Numbered from the stretch's first letter, positions 14,629-24,663 are shown. The stretch is 64,000 nucleotides of DNA from Oscillospiraceae bacterium (GCA_021199795.1 JAJQHJ010000038.1:62001-126000), one strand, 5' to 3'. A program made the numbers and translations. The notes: a model not told the origin generated them from the letters alone.

Positions 14629-15636
14629 GTGTCGAGGCTTGATCTTGGAATAGACCTTGGTACAGCAAATATAATAATCATGACCGGCGGCAGGGCAGTC
14701 CTCAACGAGCCGACGGTAATCGCATTCAACCGCAACACCGAGGAAGTAGTTGCATTCGGCGAGGAAGCCTACAGAATGATAGGCAGGAATCCTCCTCATA
14801 TTGCCGTAATCCGCCCTCTCAAAGACGGCGTAATTTCGAATAACGACATGGCGCAGGAGCTCATCCGCCTCTGCATCCTGAAAGTAATCGGCAGACGCCT
14901 TATAAATCCCCGAATCGTCATGTGCGTCCCAACCGGAATAACTACGGTTGAGAGAAAAGCCGTCGTCGAAAGTGCCGTCTCAGCCGGAGCAAGAACAGTG
15001 TACCTGATAGAAGAGCCGGTAGCAGCACTTTTAGGAGCAGGCGCAGATATATTGAAACCCTATGGTCAGATGGTAGTTGACATCGGCGGCGGTACAACAG
15101 ATATTGCAGTCACCTCTCTCGGAGGAGTAGTAGCCTCCGCCTCAGTAAAGTGTGCGGGAAACACCCTCGATAAGTCGATCGCAAAGTATATCTCCGACAA
15201 ATACCGCCTGTCAATAGGAGAAAAGACTGCGGAAGAGCTGAAAATCAGCTCAGCAAATGTCTTCTGGCCATCTGATGAACCCACAGCAACTGTCACCGGC
15301 AGAAGCCTTATAACCGGTCTTCCGGCATCAGCAAAAGTCAGCGAGCAGGATATCACGATGGCAATCCAGGAAAACATCGACACGATAATTACAGCGATAA
15401 TGTCCGTTTTCGAAAAGACCCCTCCCGAGCTTGCCGGCGATATTATGGAGAGTGGAATTATCCTGACAGGCGGAGGCTCCCTCATCAAAGGCTTGGATTT
15501 ATACATAACCCGTGAAACCGGTGTCCAGTGTCGTATAGCCGAAGACCCTCTTGGCTGCGTCGCAAGGGGAACCTATCGTGTGTTCTCGATTCAGGACAAA
15601 CTCCGCAACGGCTTTGAAAAAGTATCTGTATTCTGA
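14629..15636 (+). CDS. mreB: Rod shape-determining protein MreB/Mbl
   Basis: Bacterial actin that forms filaments under the membrane and guides wall synthesis. Seen: 335 residues, usual length. Start GTG 14629 with AAGGAGGTG. Phosphate 1 motif LGIDLGTAN, connect region PTGITTVERKA with IEEPVAALLGAG, phosphate 2 motif VVDIGGGTTDIAV, and the adenosine motif ILTGGGSLIKG. No mreC or mreD follows, so it is an orphan mreB or Mbl-type paralogue. Its neighbour is spoIIR, after a terminator. Confidence 0.88.
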   Translation: MSRLDLGIDLGTANIIIMTGGRAVLNEPTVIAFNRNTEEVVAFGEEAYRMIGRNPPHIAVIRPLKDGVISNNDMAQELIRLCILKVIGRRLINPRIVMCVPTGITTVERKAVVESAVSAGARTVYLIEEPVAALLGAGADILKPYGQMVVDIGGGTTDIAVTSLGGVVASASVKCAGNTLDKSIAKYISDKYRLSIGEKTAEELKISSANVFWPSDEPTATVTGRSLITGLPASAKVSEQDITMAIQENIDTIITAIMSVFEKTPPELAGDIMESGIILTGGGSLIKGLDLYITRETGVQCRIAEDPLGCVARGTYRVFSIQDKLRNGFEKVSVF

Positions 15637-15661
15637 CCTGCTGACCGGCAGGTCATTTTTT
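15634..15661 (+). terminator. Rho-independent terminator after mreB
   Basis: TGACCTGC (15634-15641), loop TGACCG, GCAGGTCA (15648-15655), then six T. The first three bases of the stem are the mreB stop codon. Confidence 0.85.
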
Positions 15662-15720
15662 GTGAATATTCATACCAATTCCTGCCAATAATCCTCCCAG
15701 AAAGGCGGGATAACACCACT

Positions 15721-16317
15721 ATGAACAAAATCACCGTAAGCATACTTCTGGCACTGGTACTAAGCCTTATAACCCGCGGAATAACAGGTGCCGTCGAAGT
15801 CGAAAACACCACCTCAAAGCTCATCCGTCTCCATGTCGTCGCCAATTCCGACAGCACTGAAGACCAGGCGGAAAAGCTCGAAGTCCGTGACGCAGTTTTA
15901 GAATATGTCTCAGTGCTGACAGCAGACGCCACATCAAAATCCGAAGCTGTAGAACTAATAATCTCCCATATCCCTGAGATCACAGAGGTTGCCGGGTCGA
16001 TAACATCCAAAACTGTCTCCGTCTCCTACGAAACAGTTCTGGTCGACAAGCGTGAATACGACGACTTCACCCTCCCCGAGGGCTACTATGACGCCCTATG
16101 TGTCCTGATAGGAGAAGCAAGCGGCAAAAACTGGTGGTGCGTCCTTTATCCATCCCTCTGCGTCTCAGGAGCAATTTCGATTGATGAGAATTTAGACGAA
16201 GAAGACCTGGTAATCATCCAGCACCCAGAAAAAGTCCAGTATAAACTCTTCTGCTATGAACTCTGGCAGAAATTGAAAAGCCTCTTTACTGAAAGCAAAA
16301 GCCTTGTCGGAACATAG
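15721..16317 (+). CDS. spoIIR: Stage II sporulation protein R
   Basis: SpoIIR is secreted from the forespore and triggers SpoIIGA to activate sigma-E in the mother cell. Seen: 198 residues with an N-terminal signal/anchor (about 5-22), the family start of the mature domain LIRLHVVANSDSTEDQAEK, and the conserved GKNWWCVLYPSLC near residue 138. AAAGGCGGG precedes the ATG at slightly long spacing. Presence of this gene shows the organism encodes endospore formation. In other species it is transcribed by sigma-F; I cannot place such a promoter here. Confidence 0.92.
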   Translation: MNKITVSILLALVLSLITRGITGAVEVENTTSKLIRLHVVANSDSTEDQAEKLEVRDAVLEYVSVLTADATSKSEAVELIISHIPEITEVAGSITSKTVSVSYETVLVDKREYDDFTLPEGYYDALCVLIGEASGKNWWCVLYPSLCVSGAISIDENLDEEDLVIIQHPEKVQYKLFCYELWQKLKSLFTESKSLVGT

Positions 16318-16383
16318 TGATTTGGATTGACTTTACTTCACTTCTGCTGTAAAATAAATATGATACCGAAAGGAGCGAGAGCA

Positions 16384-19300
16384 ATGCTACGAATAGTAAC
16401 CGGTGAATATCCGGACGAAAAAATGGTCATGTACGGGCGTGAAATCAAGTCACTATTGCAGGATGGCAAGAGTGTTTTATGCGTCATTCCCGACCAGTTC
16501 TCGTTCCAGTTTGACAAGATGCTCTATAACGAGCTGGGAGCAAAGGATTTCAACAGGGTGGAGGTCAAGAGCTTCCTCAGGCTCTCGGATGAGATTCTCT
16601 CGCACAGCCCACAAGCCGGCGGATCACTCATGAAATCTGAAGAGAAAATCCCGATAATCTACCTGACTCTGAAAGAAGTCCGCCGCAAAAAGATTCTGAA
16701 AGCCCTGACAAGATTCCTCGACAAGCCCGCGTTTATAGCCGAAATCGGGACAGTCTTAGACTCACTCATCCGTTCCGAAACAACAGTCGAGCAGCTATAC
16801 CAGGGAGCCGAGCGCATAGAGGAAACGGCAGGCGACAAGCTTTTTGATATCGCAGTAATATTTGAAGAATACCTAGGTAAGCTCGAAGAACGTGGTCTCA
16901 GGGACGAAAGCTCCGTAATTTCCGCTGGAGCAGTATCCGCCGACGAAGAAAGCATTTTCAAAGATAAATACATCTATATTGATAGATTCAATAATTTCTC
17001 CCAGGACGAGCTCTCAATGCTTAAGTGCATGGTTCGCGATGCCAGTGAAGTAAGCGTGTCAGTTACTCTCCCTGCGGGGGAAAAGAACACCCCCACATCA
17101 GTGTATTCCCAGTCATTCGAGACTATGGACAGCCTTATAAGCCTCTGCAAATCGATTGACAGAGTTTATCGCTACGCCTCCTGCACAAGCAAGCCTGTAA
17201 AGCAAAGAGGCATTACAGACCTTGCAGACTGCATCGCTGAAAAAAACCGTATTTATTCCGAGCCGGACGGCAGCGTTAAGATCTATTCCTGCCGCTCAAT
17301 CTATGACGAAGCCGATTTCGTCGCTGCAAGCATACGTGAACTCGTATCGAGCGGAAAATATACATATAACGACATATCCGTCATAGCAAGCGATATTTCC
17401 AAATATGAAGATGCAGTAGAGGCGTCCTTTGAGAAGTACGACGTCCCATATTTCCTCGACCAGAAGCACAAGGCTTCCGACATGTCTGTAATGCTCTTTG
17501 CCTTTGCACTTATCGATGCCGCCTCAACTCGCAAGCCTGACACTGACAGAATTATGAAGTATGTCCGTTCACCGTTCTCTGAATTCGACGAGTATGAAAC
17601 CTCCCTCATCGAGGACTACACCGTCCGCTGGAATGTCGACGGCGAAATGTGGCTTGATGACTTCACAGTCGGCGAGGAAAAAGAGCTTGCAAACCTCAAT
17701 TCGCTCAGACTCAAGATAATTGAGCCGCTCCGGAAGCTTCATGATGCTTGCAAATCAGCCAATGCAAAAACTGTAGCTACTGCATTCAGCGACTGCCTTG
17801 AAGAAAGCCACATTACAAAGCGTGCCCGGGACATTATCGACAGCTACTACGATGAGGATGAAAAGCTTGAAGCCGCAAGGCAATTCAAGCAGCTCTGGAA
17901 TGCACTGATGAACTCAGTCGCTGCAATTTATAATACAATCGGTGACGACAAAATCACCCTGAAAGAATTCGGCGAGCTCTTAAAGCTATCGCTTTCCGAC
18001 AGCGGAATTTCAAACCCGCCTCAGAAGCTTTCCTGCGTCGTGGTTTCAGACCTCGCACGCTCAGTTATAACCTCGCCCAAAGTTGCATTCACCATGGGCG
18101 CAAACGACGGCATCTTTCCGAACGACTCAAAGAAAACCGGCATTTTCAGCGGTCGCGATGCTGAGCTTCTGGAAAGAGAGGGGCTCAGATTCGAGATAAC
18201 CGATAACTGCCGCCTTTCCGGCAACAGATTTGACTGCTTTTCAGTACTTACCTGCCCGAGTGATCTCCAGGTAATCTCCTACACCGTATCCGATACCACC
18301 GGCAGACACCTCCGCCCGTCGCTCACAGTGACCAGGGCAATCAAGCGGCTTGGAATAGAACCTGTAAAGGCAGGCAGCTTGCTACTATCGTTCTACTGCT
18401 CCGCACCCGAAGCTGCATTCTATCGCTACTGCATAGGTGAATCCAGCAGCGAAGGTGTGCTTGAAGCAATAAGAAAATCCTTGCAATCGATACCCGAATT
18501 CCGCGACCGGCTCACACGCCTCGATTATGCCAAGAATCCCCATGGACACCGCCTCTCGCCAACAGTAGCAAAGTCTGTTTTCGCGTCCCACGACATCAAT
18601 GTCACTGCTTCGAGAATAGATACATATAACCACTGCCCGTTCAACTACTTCATCCGCTATGGCTTAGGAATAGAGCCGGTTGAGCCGATGACAATAGACC
18701 CCGCCAATCGCGGCTCGGTCATGCACTTTGTGTTTGAAAATGTTCTTGAGCGTTTCGGAGACGGATTCGACAAGGCAACCGATGAAGAAATTGAATCCGC
18801 AGTTTCGGAGCTTCTGAAAGTATACGAGCAGGAGAACTTAGGTGGCGATTTCGGCAAGAATTATAAGTTCAAAGCTGACTATGACCGCCTGGCATCCGCA
18901 TGTTGTGAAATCCTCTTCAATATCAGAGAAGAATACCAGGTGTCAAGGTTCCGACCTGTACGGTTTGAATACGACCTCTCCCGTGAAAACGGCGAAAGCG
19001 TCCTTTCAATCCCAATAAATCAGAATCTCAAAGTCAATATCCGAGGCATAGTCGACCGTATCGACGCCTATGAGTCGGAGGATGGCAGAAAATACATCCG
19101 TGTAGTCGACTACAAAACCGGAACCAAGGCATTCAGATTCGAGGACATCTATAACGGTCTCAATCTCCAGCTGCTTCTCTATATGGTCGCACTGACAGAG
19201 GGAACAGATGAGAGCTTCAGGGAATGCACTCCTGCCGGAATCTTCTATATGAAAGCGGGCTTCCTTGAGTGCGCAGACGACTATTCGCCACTGTCAGACA

Positions 19301-19722
19301 GTGCAGAGGACCGCCTGAAACGTCGTGCCGAGCAGCTGAAGCGTTCCGGGCTGATAGTGGATAATGATGAAGCAGTCGCCGCTATGGACGAAAGTATTTC
19401 CGGGAAATACGTCCCCGTAAAGAAAAATATAAATGGCAGCTACGCTAAGCAGTCCTGCCTTATTTCTGAGGAGAGCTTCAAGCTCTTGCGTGATTTTGCC
19501 AAGAGCAAGACCGTTCAGTTTGGAAACGACCTACTGAACGGCAAGATAGACGCCCTCCCGGCAGGCACCGATGCCCAACACGTGAGGTGCTCCCACTGCG
19601 GCTATGAATCAGTCTGTGCCCGGGCAGGGTACATATATAAGCCTGTGACCGCCGAGGATGGCGATAAACTGAAACTTGAGATACACTACGGAGGCGAACC
19701 TGATGCCGAACTGGACGAATGA
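16384..19722 (+). CDS. addB: ATP-dependent nuclease/helicase subunit B
   Basis: Partner of AddA in the helicase-nuclease that processes double-strand breaks to a Chi-dependent 3' tail. Seen: 1112 residues from ATG 16384 (AAAGGAG ahead). The N-terminal helicase-like region lacks a full Walker A, and the C-terminal nuclease has a RecB-type core VVDYKTGTK. The four cysteines of the expected iron-sulfur cluster are present: one in YNHCPFNYF and three in CSHCGYESVC near the C-terminus. It overlaps addA by 20 bases. AddAB replaces RecBCD in Firmicutes. Confidence 0.93.
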   Translation: MLRIVTGEYPDEKMVMYGREIKSLLQDGKSVLCVIPDQFSFQFDKMLYNELGAKDFNRVEVKSFLRLSDEILSHSPQAGGSLMKSEEKIPIIYLTLKEVRRKKILKALTRFLDKPAFIAEIGTVLDSLIRSETTVEQLYQGAERIEETAGDKLFDIAVIFEEYLGKLEERGLRDESSVISAGAVSADEESIFKDKYIYIDRFNNFSQDELSMLKCMVRDASEVSVSVTLPAGEKNTPTSVYSQSFETMDSLISLCKSIDRVYRYASCTSKPVKQRGITDLADCIAEKNRIYSEPDGSVKIYSCRSIYDEADFVAASIRELVSSGKYTYNDISVIASDISKYEDAVEASFEKYDVPYFLDQKHKASDMSVMLFAFALIDAASTRKPDTDRIMKYVRSPFSEFDEYETSLIEDYTVRWNVDGEMWLDDFTVGEEKELANLNSLRLKIIEPLRKLHDACKSANAKTVATAFSDCLEESHITKRARDIIDSYYDEDEKLEAARQFKQLWNALMNSVAAIYNTIGDDKITLKEFGELLKLSLSDSGISNPPQKLSCVVVSDLARSVITSPKVAFTMGANDGIFPNDSKKTGIFSGRDAELLEREGLRFEITDNCRLSGNRFDCFSVLTCPSDLQVISYTVSDTTGRHLRPSLTVTRAIKRLGIEPVKAGSLLLSFYCSAPEAAFYRYCIGESSSEGVLEAIRKSLQSIPEFRDRLTRLDYAKNPHGHRLSPTVAKSVFASHDINVTASRIDTYNHCPFNYFIRYGLGIEPVEPMTIDPANRGSVMHFVFENVLERFGDGFDKATDEEIESAVSELLKVYEQENLGGDFGKNYKFKADYDRLASACCEILFNIREEYQVSRFRPVRFEYDLSRENGESVLSIPINQNLKVNIRGIVDRIDAYESEDGRKYIRVVDYKTGTKAFRFEDIYNGLNLQLLLYMVALTEGTDESFRECTPAGIFYMKAGFLECADDYSPLSDSAEDRLKRRAEQLKRSGLIVDNDEAVAAMDESISGKYVPVKKNINGSYAKQSCLISEESFKLLRDFAKSKTVQFGNDLLNGKIDALPAGTDAQHVRCSHCGYESVCARAGYIYKPVTAEDGDKLKLEIHYGGEPDAELDE

Positions 19723-22700
19723 ACAGCTTGAAGCGATAAATGCAATAAACGAGCCGGTTATAGTCTCCGCGGCAGCAGGCTCCGGCAAGACCGCAGTCCT
19801 GGTCGAGCGCACAATCCGACTCCTCTGTGATGAGGAAAAGCACATCCCAGCCGACAAGCTTCTTGCAGTGACGTTTACGAACGACGCTGCCTCCCAGATG
19901 CGGGAAAAGCTTTCCGATGCCCTCGAAAAGAAAGCAACGGAAGAGCCCGACAATGCCTGGATTCAGAAACAGCAGTCTCTTCTCAAGTTTGCCGACATCT
20001 GCACCATCAATTCATTCTGCTTTGACATGGTTCGTAACCACCTCGAAGAAACCGACTTCCAAAGCGGAGTCAGGATCATGGAGGAAAACGAGTCGGGAAT
20101 GCTCACTGAACGTGCCCTGACAGCTGTTTTGGAGAATGCCTATCGCGACCGTCACGAGGAAACCGAACGCCTGATATCCCTGTTCTGCAAGGAAAACGAC
20201 GCTACTCTCAGAGGCATGATCCTCAAGCTCTATAGCTTCTTAAGGACGCTCCCGTTCAAGGATATCTGGTCAGACAGAATTTTGACTTCATTCAGAGACG
20301 GCACCGCAGTCAGAAATGTTATCGCCGACAGAACCGAAGACGCAATAAAGCTTTGTAAGAACTTAAAAACTGTCAGCTTAAGGCTCCGTAACCTCGCCGA
20401 AAGCCTTTCCTGCCATAAATCCGCTCAGGAAATCTTTCTTATTGCCTGCGACCAGGCGGATTCACTCTGCACCATTCCAAAGGGTAATGCCTGGGACGAA
20501 TGCCGGGAAATTTTCTCAGGGGTTTCATGGAAAAGCCTCCAATCCGCCCGTCAGACTAAAGCCGAAAAGGCTGAGAGCACAGCTGCCGAGGACGAGTTCT
20601 ACCAGTCCGCTAAAGACTGTTACACTCGCCTCAAGGAAGTAGCCGCTGAAATCTCCGGAATCTATTTCTGCACCACCCAAGACGCCGAAAAGGACGCAGA
20701 GCAGACTGCCGATTGCTTTGAATCTCTCATGCGGCTCACAAACGAGCTCTGGGACGAGGTCTTCCGCCAAAAAGTCGAGAAAAACGCCGTCGACTTTGCC
20801 GACACAGAACTTATAACCGTTCGCCTGCTTGCAGAGTGTGACCCGAACGGCAAACTTCACCGCACCAGACTTTCGGAAGAGATCAGAAACAGCGGCAGAT
20901 ATGCTTTGATTCTTATTGATGAGTTCCAGGATGTCAACAACCTCCAGGAGGTCATCTTCAAGTCGATTTCAGACACCAATAACCTGGGCGAAATCGGCTC
21001 CAATGTCTTTGCCGTAGGCGACGTGAAGCAGGCTATCTATCGCTTCCGCCAGGCAAACCCGATGATTTTCATGAATACGAGACTCCAGGGCAAATCCCCC
21101 GACAGTCCTGTGAGAGAAATCATACTATCTAAAAACTTCCGAAGCCGTGCCTCTGTTCTTGACTTCTCAAACTATATTTTCTCGTCCCTTATGACCAACG
21201 ATTTGGGAGAAGTGGAATACACCCATGAAGAGGAGCTCGTCCCGGGCGCAGAGTACCAGGGCGAAGACCAGCCCTGCACCATCATAGAGGTCGACTGCGA
21301 GGGCAAAAACTCCGCCGAGACAGAAGAGCTCGAATACACCGCTATATCCCGTCGTATTCGCAAGATGATAAACGATGGAGTAACCGTCACCGATGGGGGA
21401 GTGCAGAGACCATGCCGTGCAGGCGACTTCTGCGTACTGTCCCGCAATAATCCCGATGGTGAACTTGCTGTAGAATGCTTTGAAGCTGAGGGCTTGAAGA
21501 TAGCCTCCACCAGTGTTTCCGGCTACTTGGGCTCCCGCGAAATTTCGCTTCTTATAAATCTATTGTCAATCACAGTAAGCCCCATGCGAGATATCCCTAT
21601 GTCAAGCATCATGCTTTCTCCGATAATGGGATTTTCGGATGATGAGCTTGCTCGGGTCAAGCTTTATGGTAAGAAGCGTAGGCTTTATCGCAACATGCTT
21701 GATATTTCGGAAGACAAATCCGATCCGATTTTACAGGCTAAATGCCAGGCGGCAGTCTCGCTTGTAAAAAAGCTTCGCCTCTATTCGTCGAGCATGACTT
21801 TAACCCGCCTCATCAAGAAGATATACGATATATCAGACCTTATAAGCCTTGCTGCATCCTATGAAGACGGCGACAAGAAGATCGCTAACCTTTACCTTAT
21901 GCTGGAATATGCCAAGAGCTATGAGGAATCATCAAAGGACGGCTTGAACGGCTTCCTCAGATACATAGACTATATCTCCCAGAACGGCGGCGACTTTAAC
22001 GAAGCGGTCACCGTCACCGAATCTACTGATGCCGTCAGCTTCAAGACCATCCACAAATCAAAGGGTCTTGAATACCCGTTTGTATTCATCTGCCGTCTTT
22101 CAAAGCAGTTCAACAAGACCGACCTCTATGGCAGACTTCTCCTCAATACCGACGCCGGCATCGGAATGAGCTTTTTAGACTACGGAACCCTCACCAAGCG
22201 CAAAACCATATTCTCTAAATATGTTGAGTCGAAAAATCTTTCGGAAATGCTCTCGGAAGAGCTCCGGCTTCTCTATGTCGCCGTGACAAGAGCAAAAGAG
22301 CAGCTTTTCATCGTTTACGATATTGACGAGAATACCGCCAGTCGTGCTGCTCAGTTTTCCTATGAGATTGACAGCCAGAAGATTCCGTCTTCACTTTCCA
22401 GCCGTGCTCAATCTATGCAGGACTGGCTCACCATGGCTCTCTGCAAGCACCCCGGGTTCAGGCTTCTTCGTGAAGCTCTGCCAGAGGATGCCTATTCGGA
22501 CACTTCGCATGTCCCCGATATTTCCGAGGAAATGCCGCTTGAATTGAGCCAGCTCGAAACTTCTGAAAGACTTACTGACGAGATTAAGCCTGATGAGAAC
22601 CTTATGCAGAAGCTTCTCCACTCATTTGAATTTAAGAACGACCCTGTTCTGACTTCAACCGAGGCTAAGGTCACCGTTTCCGAGCTTGCTTCAGACGATC

Positions 22701-23266
22701 CGGTCAGCTTCTTCCCGAAAGTTCCGAGGCTCAAGGAAACCGTCACCGAGCTTACAGCCGCTCAAAAGGGAACACTCATGCACAGATTTATGCAATGTGC
22801 AGACTATTCTCTTGCTGCCAGTGATGTTTCAGGGGAAATCCGCAGGCTCACAGATTCCGGCATTTTCAGCGAGCACGAGGCAAAGTCCCTCGACATAAAT
22901 TCGCTTTCTCAGTTCTTTGAAAGCGGCATCTATCGCAGAATGAGCCTGAGCCCGAATGTCAGCCGTGAAAGAAGCTTCATCGTCAGGTTTTCTGACATAG
23001 ATGAGCCGGAGGACATAAAAGCCATCTACGGCAACACCGACGGCATGATGCAGGGAATCGCCGACTGCATTTTCGAGGAACCGGACGGATACGTCATCGT
23101 CGACTACAAGACGGACAGAGTGCAGACGATAGACGAGCTTGTAGCGCGATACTCGATGCAGTTGTCGCTCTATAAGGCGGCATTCGACGTGCTCCTCGAT
23201 AAGCCGGTCAAGTCCTGCTATATCTACTCACTGAGGCTTGCCGAGGGCTCAGAAATCCCGATGTAA
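19703..23266 (+). CDS. addA: ATP-dependent helicase/nuclease subunit A
   Basis: UvrD-like helicase plus nuclease of the AddAB complex. Seen: 1187 residues from ATG 19703, preceded by GGAGGCG and lying inside the end of addB. Walker A AAAGSGKTAVL (about residue 25-35), Walker B LILIDEFQDVN, motif GDVKQAIYRFR, motif V TIHKSKGLEYP, motif VI YVAVTRAKEQL, and the C-terminal nuclease motif VIVDYKTDR. This is slightly shorter than the Bacillus protein. No obvious terminator is seen before the infC promoter. Confidence 0.95.
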   Translation: MPNWTNEQLEAINAINEPVIVSAAAGSGKTAVLVERTIRLLCDEEKHIPADKLLAVTFTNDAASQMREKLSDALEKKATEEPDNAWIQKQQSLLKFADICTINSFCFDMVRNHLEETDFQSGVRIMEENESGMLTERALTAVLENAYRDRHEETERLISLFCKENDATLRGMILKLYSFLRTLPFKDIWSDRILTSFRDGTAVRNVIADRTEDAIKLCKNLKTVSLRLRNLAESLSCHKSAQEIFLIACDQADSLCTIPKGNAWDECREIFSGVSWKSLQSARQTKAEKAESTAAEDEFYQSAKDCYTRLKEVAAEISGIYFCTTQDAEKDAEQTADCFESLMRLTNELWDEVFRQKVEKNAVDFADTELITVRLLAECDPNGKLHRTRLSEEIRNSGRYALILIDEFQDVNNLQEVIFKSISDTNNLGEIGSNVFAVGDVKQAIYRFRQANPMIFMNTRLQGKSPDSPVREIILSKNFRSRASVLDFSNYIFSSLMTNDLGEVEYTHEEELVPGAEYQGEDQPCTIIEVDCEGKNSAETEELEYTAISRRIRKMINDGVTVTDGGVQRPCRAGDFCVLSRNNPDGELAVECFEAEGLKIASTSVSGYLGSREISLLINLLSITVSPMRDIPMSSIMLSPIMGFSDDELARVKLYGKKRRLYRNMLDISEDKSDPILQAKCQAAVSLVKKLRLYSSSMTLTRLIKKIYDISDLISLAASYEDGDKKIANLYLMLEYAKSYEESSKDGLNGFLRYIDYISQNGGDFNEAVTVTESTDAVSFKTIHKSKGLEYPFVFICRLSKQFNKTDLYGRLLLNTDAGIGMSFLDYGTLTKRKTIFSKYVESKNLSEMLSEELRLLYVAVTRAKEQLFIVYDIDENTASRAAQFSYEIDSQKIPSSLSSRAQSMQDWLTMALCKHPGFRLLREALPEDAYSDTSHVPDISEEMPLELSQLETSERLTDEIKPDENLMQKLLHSFEFKNDPVLTSTEAKVTVSELASDDPVSFFPKVPRLKETVTELTAAQKGTLMHRFMQCADYSLAASDVSGEIRRLTDSGIFSEHEAKSLDINSLSQFFESGIYRRMSLSPNVSRERSFIVRFSDIDEPEDIKAIYGNTDGMMQGIADCIFEEPDGYVIVDYKTDRVQTIDELVARYSMQLSLYKAAFDVLLDKPVKSCYIYSLRLAEGSEIPM

Positions 23267-23286
23267 AAATTTTTTCAAAAAAGTGC

Positions 23287-23315
23287 TTGACAAACCGACA
23301 CTCACGGTATATAAT
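23287..23315 (+). promoter_or_regulatory. Strong promoter of the infC operon
   Basis: Consensus TTGACA (23287-23292), 17-base spacer, TATAAT (23310-23315). Confidence 0.85.
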
Positions 23316-23321
23316 GTCAAC

Positions 23322-23457
23322 CGTAAAGAAAGTAGCAACGTTTACGTTCTCGCCTCAAGCATTTGTGAAGAGGTCAATATGGATTGTTTTCGGCTGGGAT
23401 GCCCTTGCCGTGAGTGATTTTGTGAGCGTAAACTATGTGTTTGCGCTTTTTTGTTGG
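23322..23457 (+). promoter_or_regulatory. L20-type attenuator leader of infC-rpmI-rplT
   Basis: The leader holds a terminator: AGCGTAAAC (23425-23433), loop TATGT, GTTTGCGCT (23439-23447), then a T run. An upstream segment GTTTACG (around 23340-23346) is complementary to CGTAAAC of the terminator and can form an anti-terminator. This is the logic of the L20 leader in Bacillus, where free ribosomal protein L20 favours the terminator. I call it L20-type from position and layout; I have not matched it to a covariance model. Confidence 0.7.
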
Positions 23458-23492
23458 GCTTAGACCATATTATTTTTCGGAGGTGTTGCGCC

Positions 23493-24017
23493 ATAGCCAA
23501 CGTAGCTCATCAGATCAATGAAGAAATCCGTGACAAAGAAATTCGAGTAATCGATTCAGACGGCACACAATTAGGGATCATCTCCTCGAAAGAGGCACAG
23601 AAAATTGCCAACTCAAAGGAGCTTGACCTTGTTAAGATTGCGCCCACGGCGAATCCGCCCGTATGCAAAATCATGGATTACGGCAAGTACTGCTTCGAGC
23701 AGTCCAAGCGTGAAAAGGAAGCCAGAAAGAACCAGAAAGTCGTTGAAATCAAGGAAGTCAGAATGACATCTAAAATTGATGGTGGCGACTTCAACACCAA
23801 GGTAAATCAGGCTATAAAGTTCCTGAAAGGTGGAGACAAGGTCAAGGTTTCCGTCCGGCTTCAGTTCCGTAAGGGAGTCCCGCTTCATTCAGAGCTCAGC
23901 GACAAGCTCCTCGACGAATTCAAAGAGAAAGTCGCAGAATATGGCACATTCGATAAGCCCAGCAAGATCGAGGGCAGAAACATCACACTGATGATTTCCC
24001 CGAAAGCATCCAAGTAA
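23493..24017 (+). CDS. infC: Translation initiation factor IF-3 (ATA start)
   Basis: IF-3 keeps ribosomal subunits apart and checks start codon pairing. Seen: 174 residues. The N-terminus ANVAHQINEEIRDKEIRVID and the C-terminal domain starting near MTSKIDGGDFNTKV are typical. The only codon at proper distance (seven bases) from the Shine-Dalgarno GGAGGTG (23479-23485) is ATA at 23493; there is no ATG, GTG or TTG in frame nearby until far upstream inside the leader terminator. Rare AUU/AUA/AUC starts are a known hallmark of infC and allow IF-3 to limit its own synthesis. First gene of the rpmI-rplT operon. Confidence 0.9.
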   Translation: MANVAHQINEEIRDKEIRVIDSDGTQLGIISSKEAQKIANSKELDLVKIAPTANPPVCKIMDYGKYCFEQSKREKEARKNQKVVEIKEVRMTSKIDGGDFNTKVNQAIKFLKGGDKVKVSVRLQFRKGVPLHSELSDKLLDEFKEKVAEYGTFDKPSKIEGRNITLMISPKASK

Positions 24018-24044
24018 ATATTTCATTAAGGAGGACATTCCAAA

Positions 24045-24248
24045 ATGGCAAAGAATAAGATCAAGACCCATTCCGGAACCAAGAAGCGTTTCAGCCTGAC
24101 AGGAACCGGCAAGGTAAAGTTCCAGCACGCAAACAAGAGACATCGTCTCGTTTCCAAGGATCACAAGGCTAAGAGAATTGCAAGAGGCACCGCTTACGCA
24201 TCAAGCGCAAACGTCGAGGCACTCAAGAAGACAATTCCATACAAATAA
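24045..24248 (+). CDS. rpmI: Ribosomal protein bL35
   Basis: Small basic protein of the large ribosomal subunit. Seen: 67 residues, with the family pattern KTHSGTKKRFSLTGTGKVK and RHRLVSKDHKAKR. AAGGAGG precedes the ATG. Middle gene of the infC-rpmI-rplT operon. Confidence 0.97.
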   Translation: MAKNKIKTHSGTKKRFSLTGTGKVKFQHANKRHRLVSKDHKAKRIARGTAYASSANVEALKKTIPYK

Positions 24249-24266
24249 TAGGGGAGGTAAAAGAAT

Positions 24267-24623
24267 ATGGCTCGTGTAAAGGGCGCAATGATGACCCGTA
24301 AGAGAAGAAACGCAACCTTAAAGCTCGCCAAGGGCTACTGGGGTTCAAAGAGCACACACTTCAAGATGGCTAAGCAGGCTGTCATGAAGAGCGGCAACTA
24401 TGCATATATCGGCAGAAAGCAGAAGAAGCGTCAGTTCAGACAACTCTGGATTGCAAGAATCTCTGCTGCTGCAAAGGCAAACGGAATGAACTATTCAACA
24501 CTTATGAATGGTCTCAAGAAAGCAGGCATCACAATCAATCGTAAGATGCTTTCCGAAATCGCAATCAATGATCCTGCCGGCTTCACCGCTATCACCGAAA
24601 AGGCAAAGGCAGCACTTAACTAA
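24267..24623 (+). CDS. rplT: Ribosomal protein bL20
   Basis: Large-subunit assembly protein and, in other Firmicutes, the regulator of this operon. Seen: 118 residues, usual length, with the basic N-terminal helix ([20 protein letters not shown]) and the C-terminal RNA-binding globular part (ALN end). GGGGAGG precedes the ATG. Last gene of the operon. Confidence 0.97.
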   Translation: MARVKGAMMTRKRRNATLKLAKGYWGSKSTHFKMAKQAVMKSGNYAYIGRKQKKRQFRQLWIARISAAAKANGMNYSTLMNGLKKAGITINRKMLSEIAINDPAGFTAITEKAKAALN

Positions 24624-24633
24624 TTAAAAATCT

Positions 24634-24663
24634 ATAACCACGCTCCCACGCGGGCGTGGTTAT
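24634..24663 (+). terminator. Terminator of the infC operon
   Basis: ATAACCACGC (24634-24643) pairs with GCGTGGTTAT (24654-24663), a perfect 10-bp stem. It is followed by ATTTGCTTTT. Confidence 0.8.
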
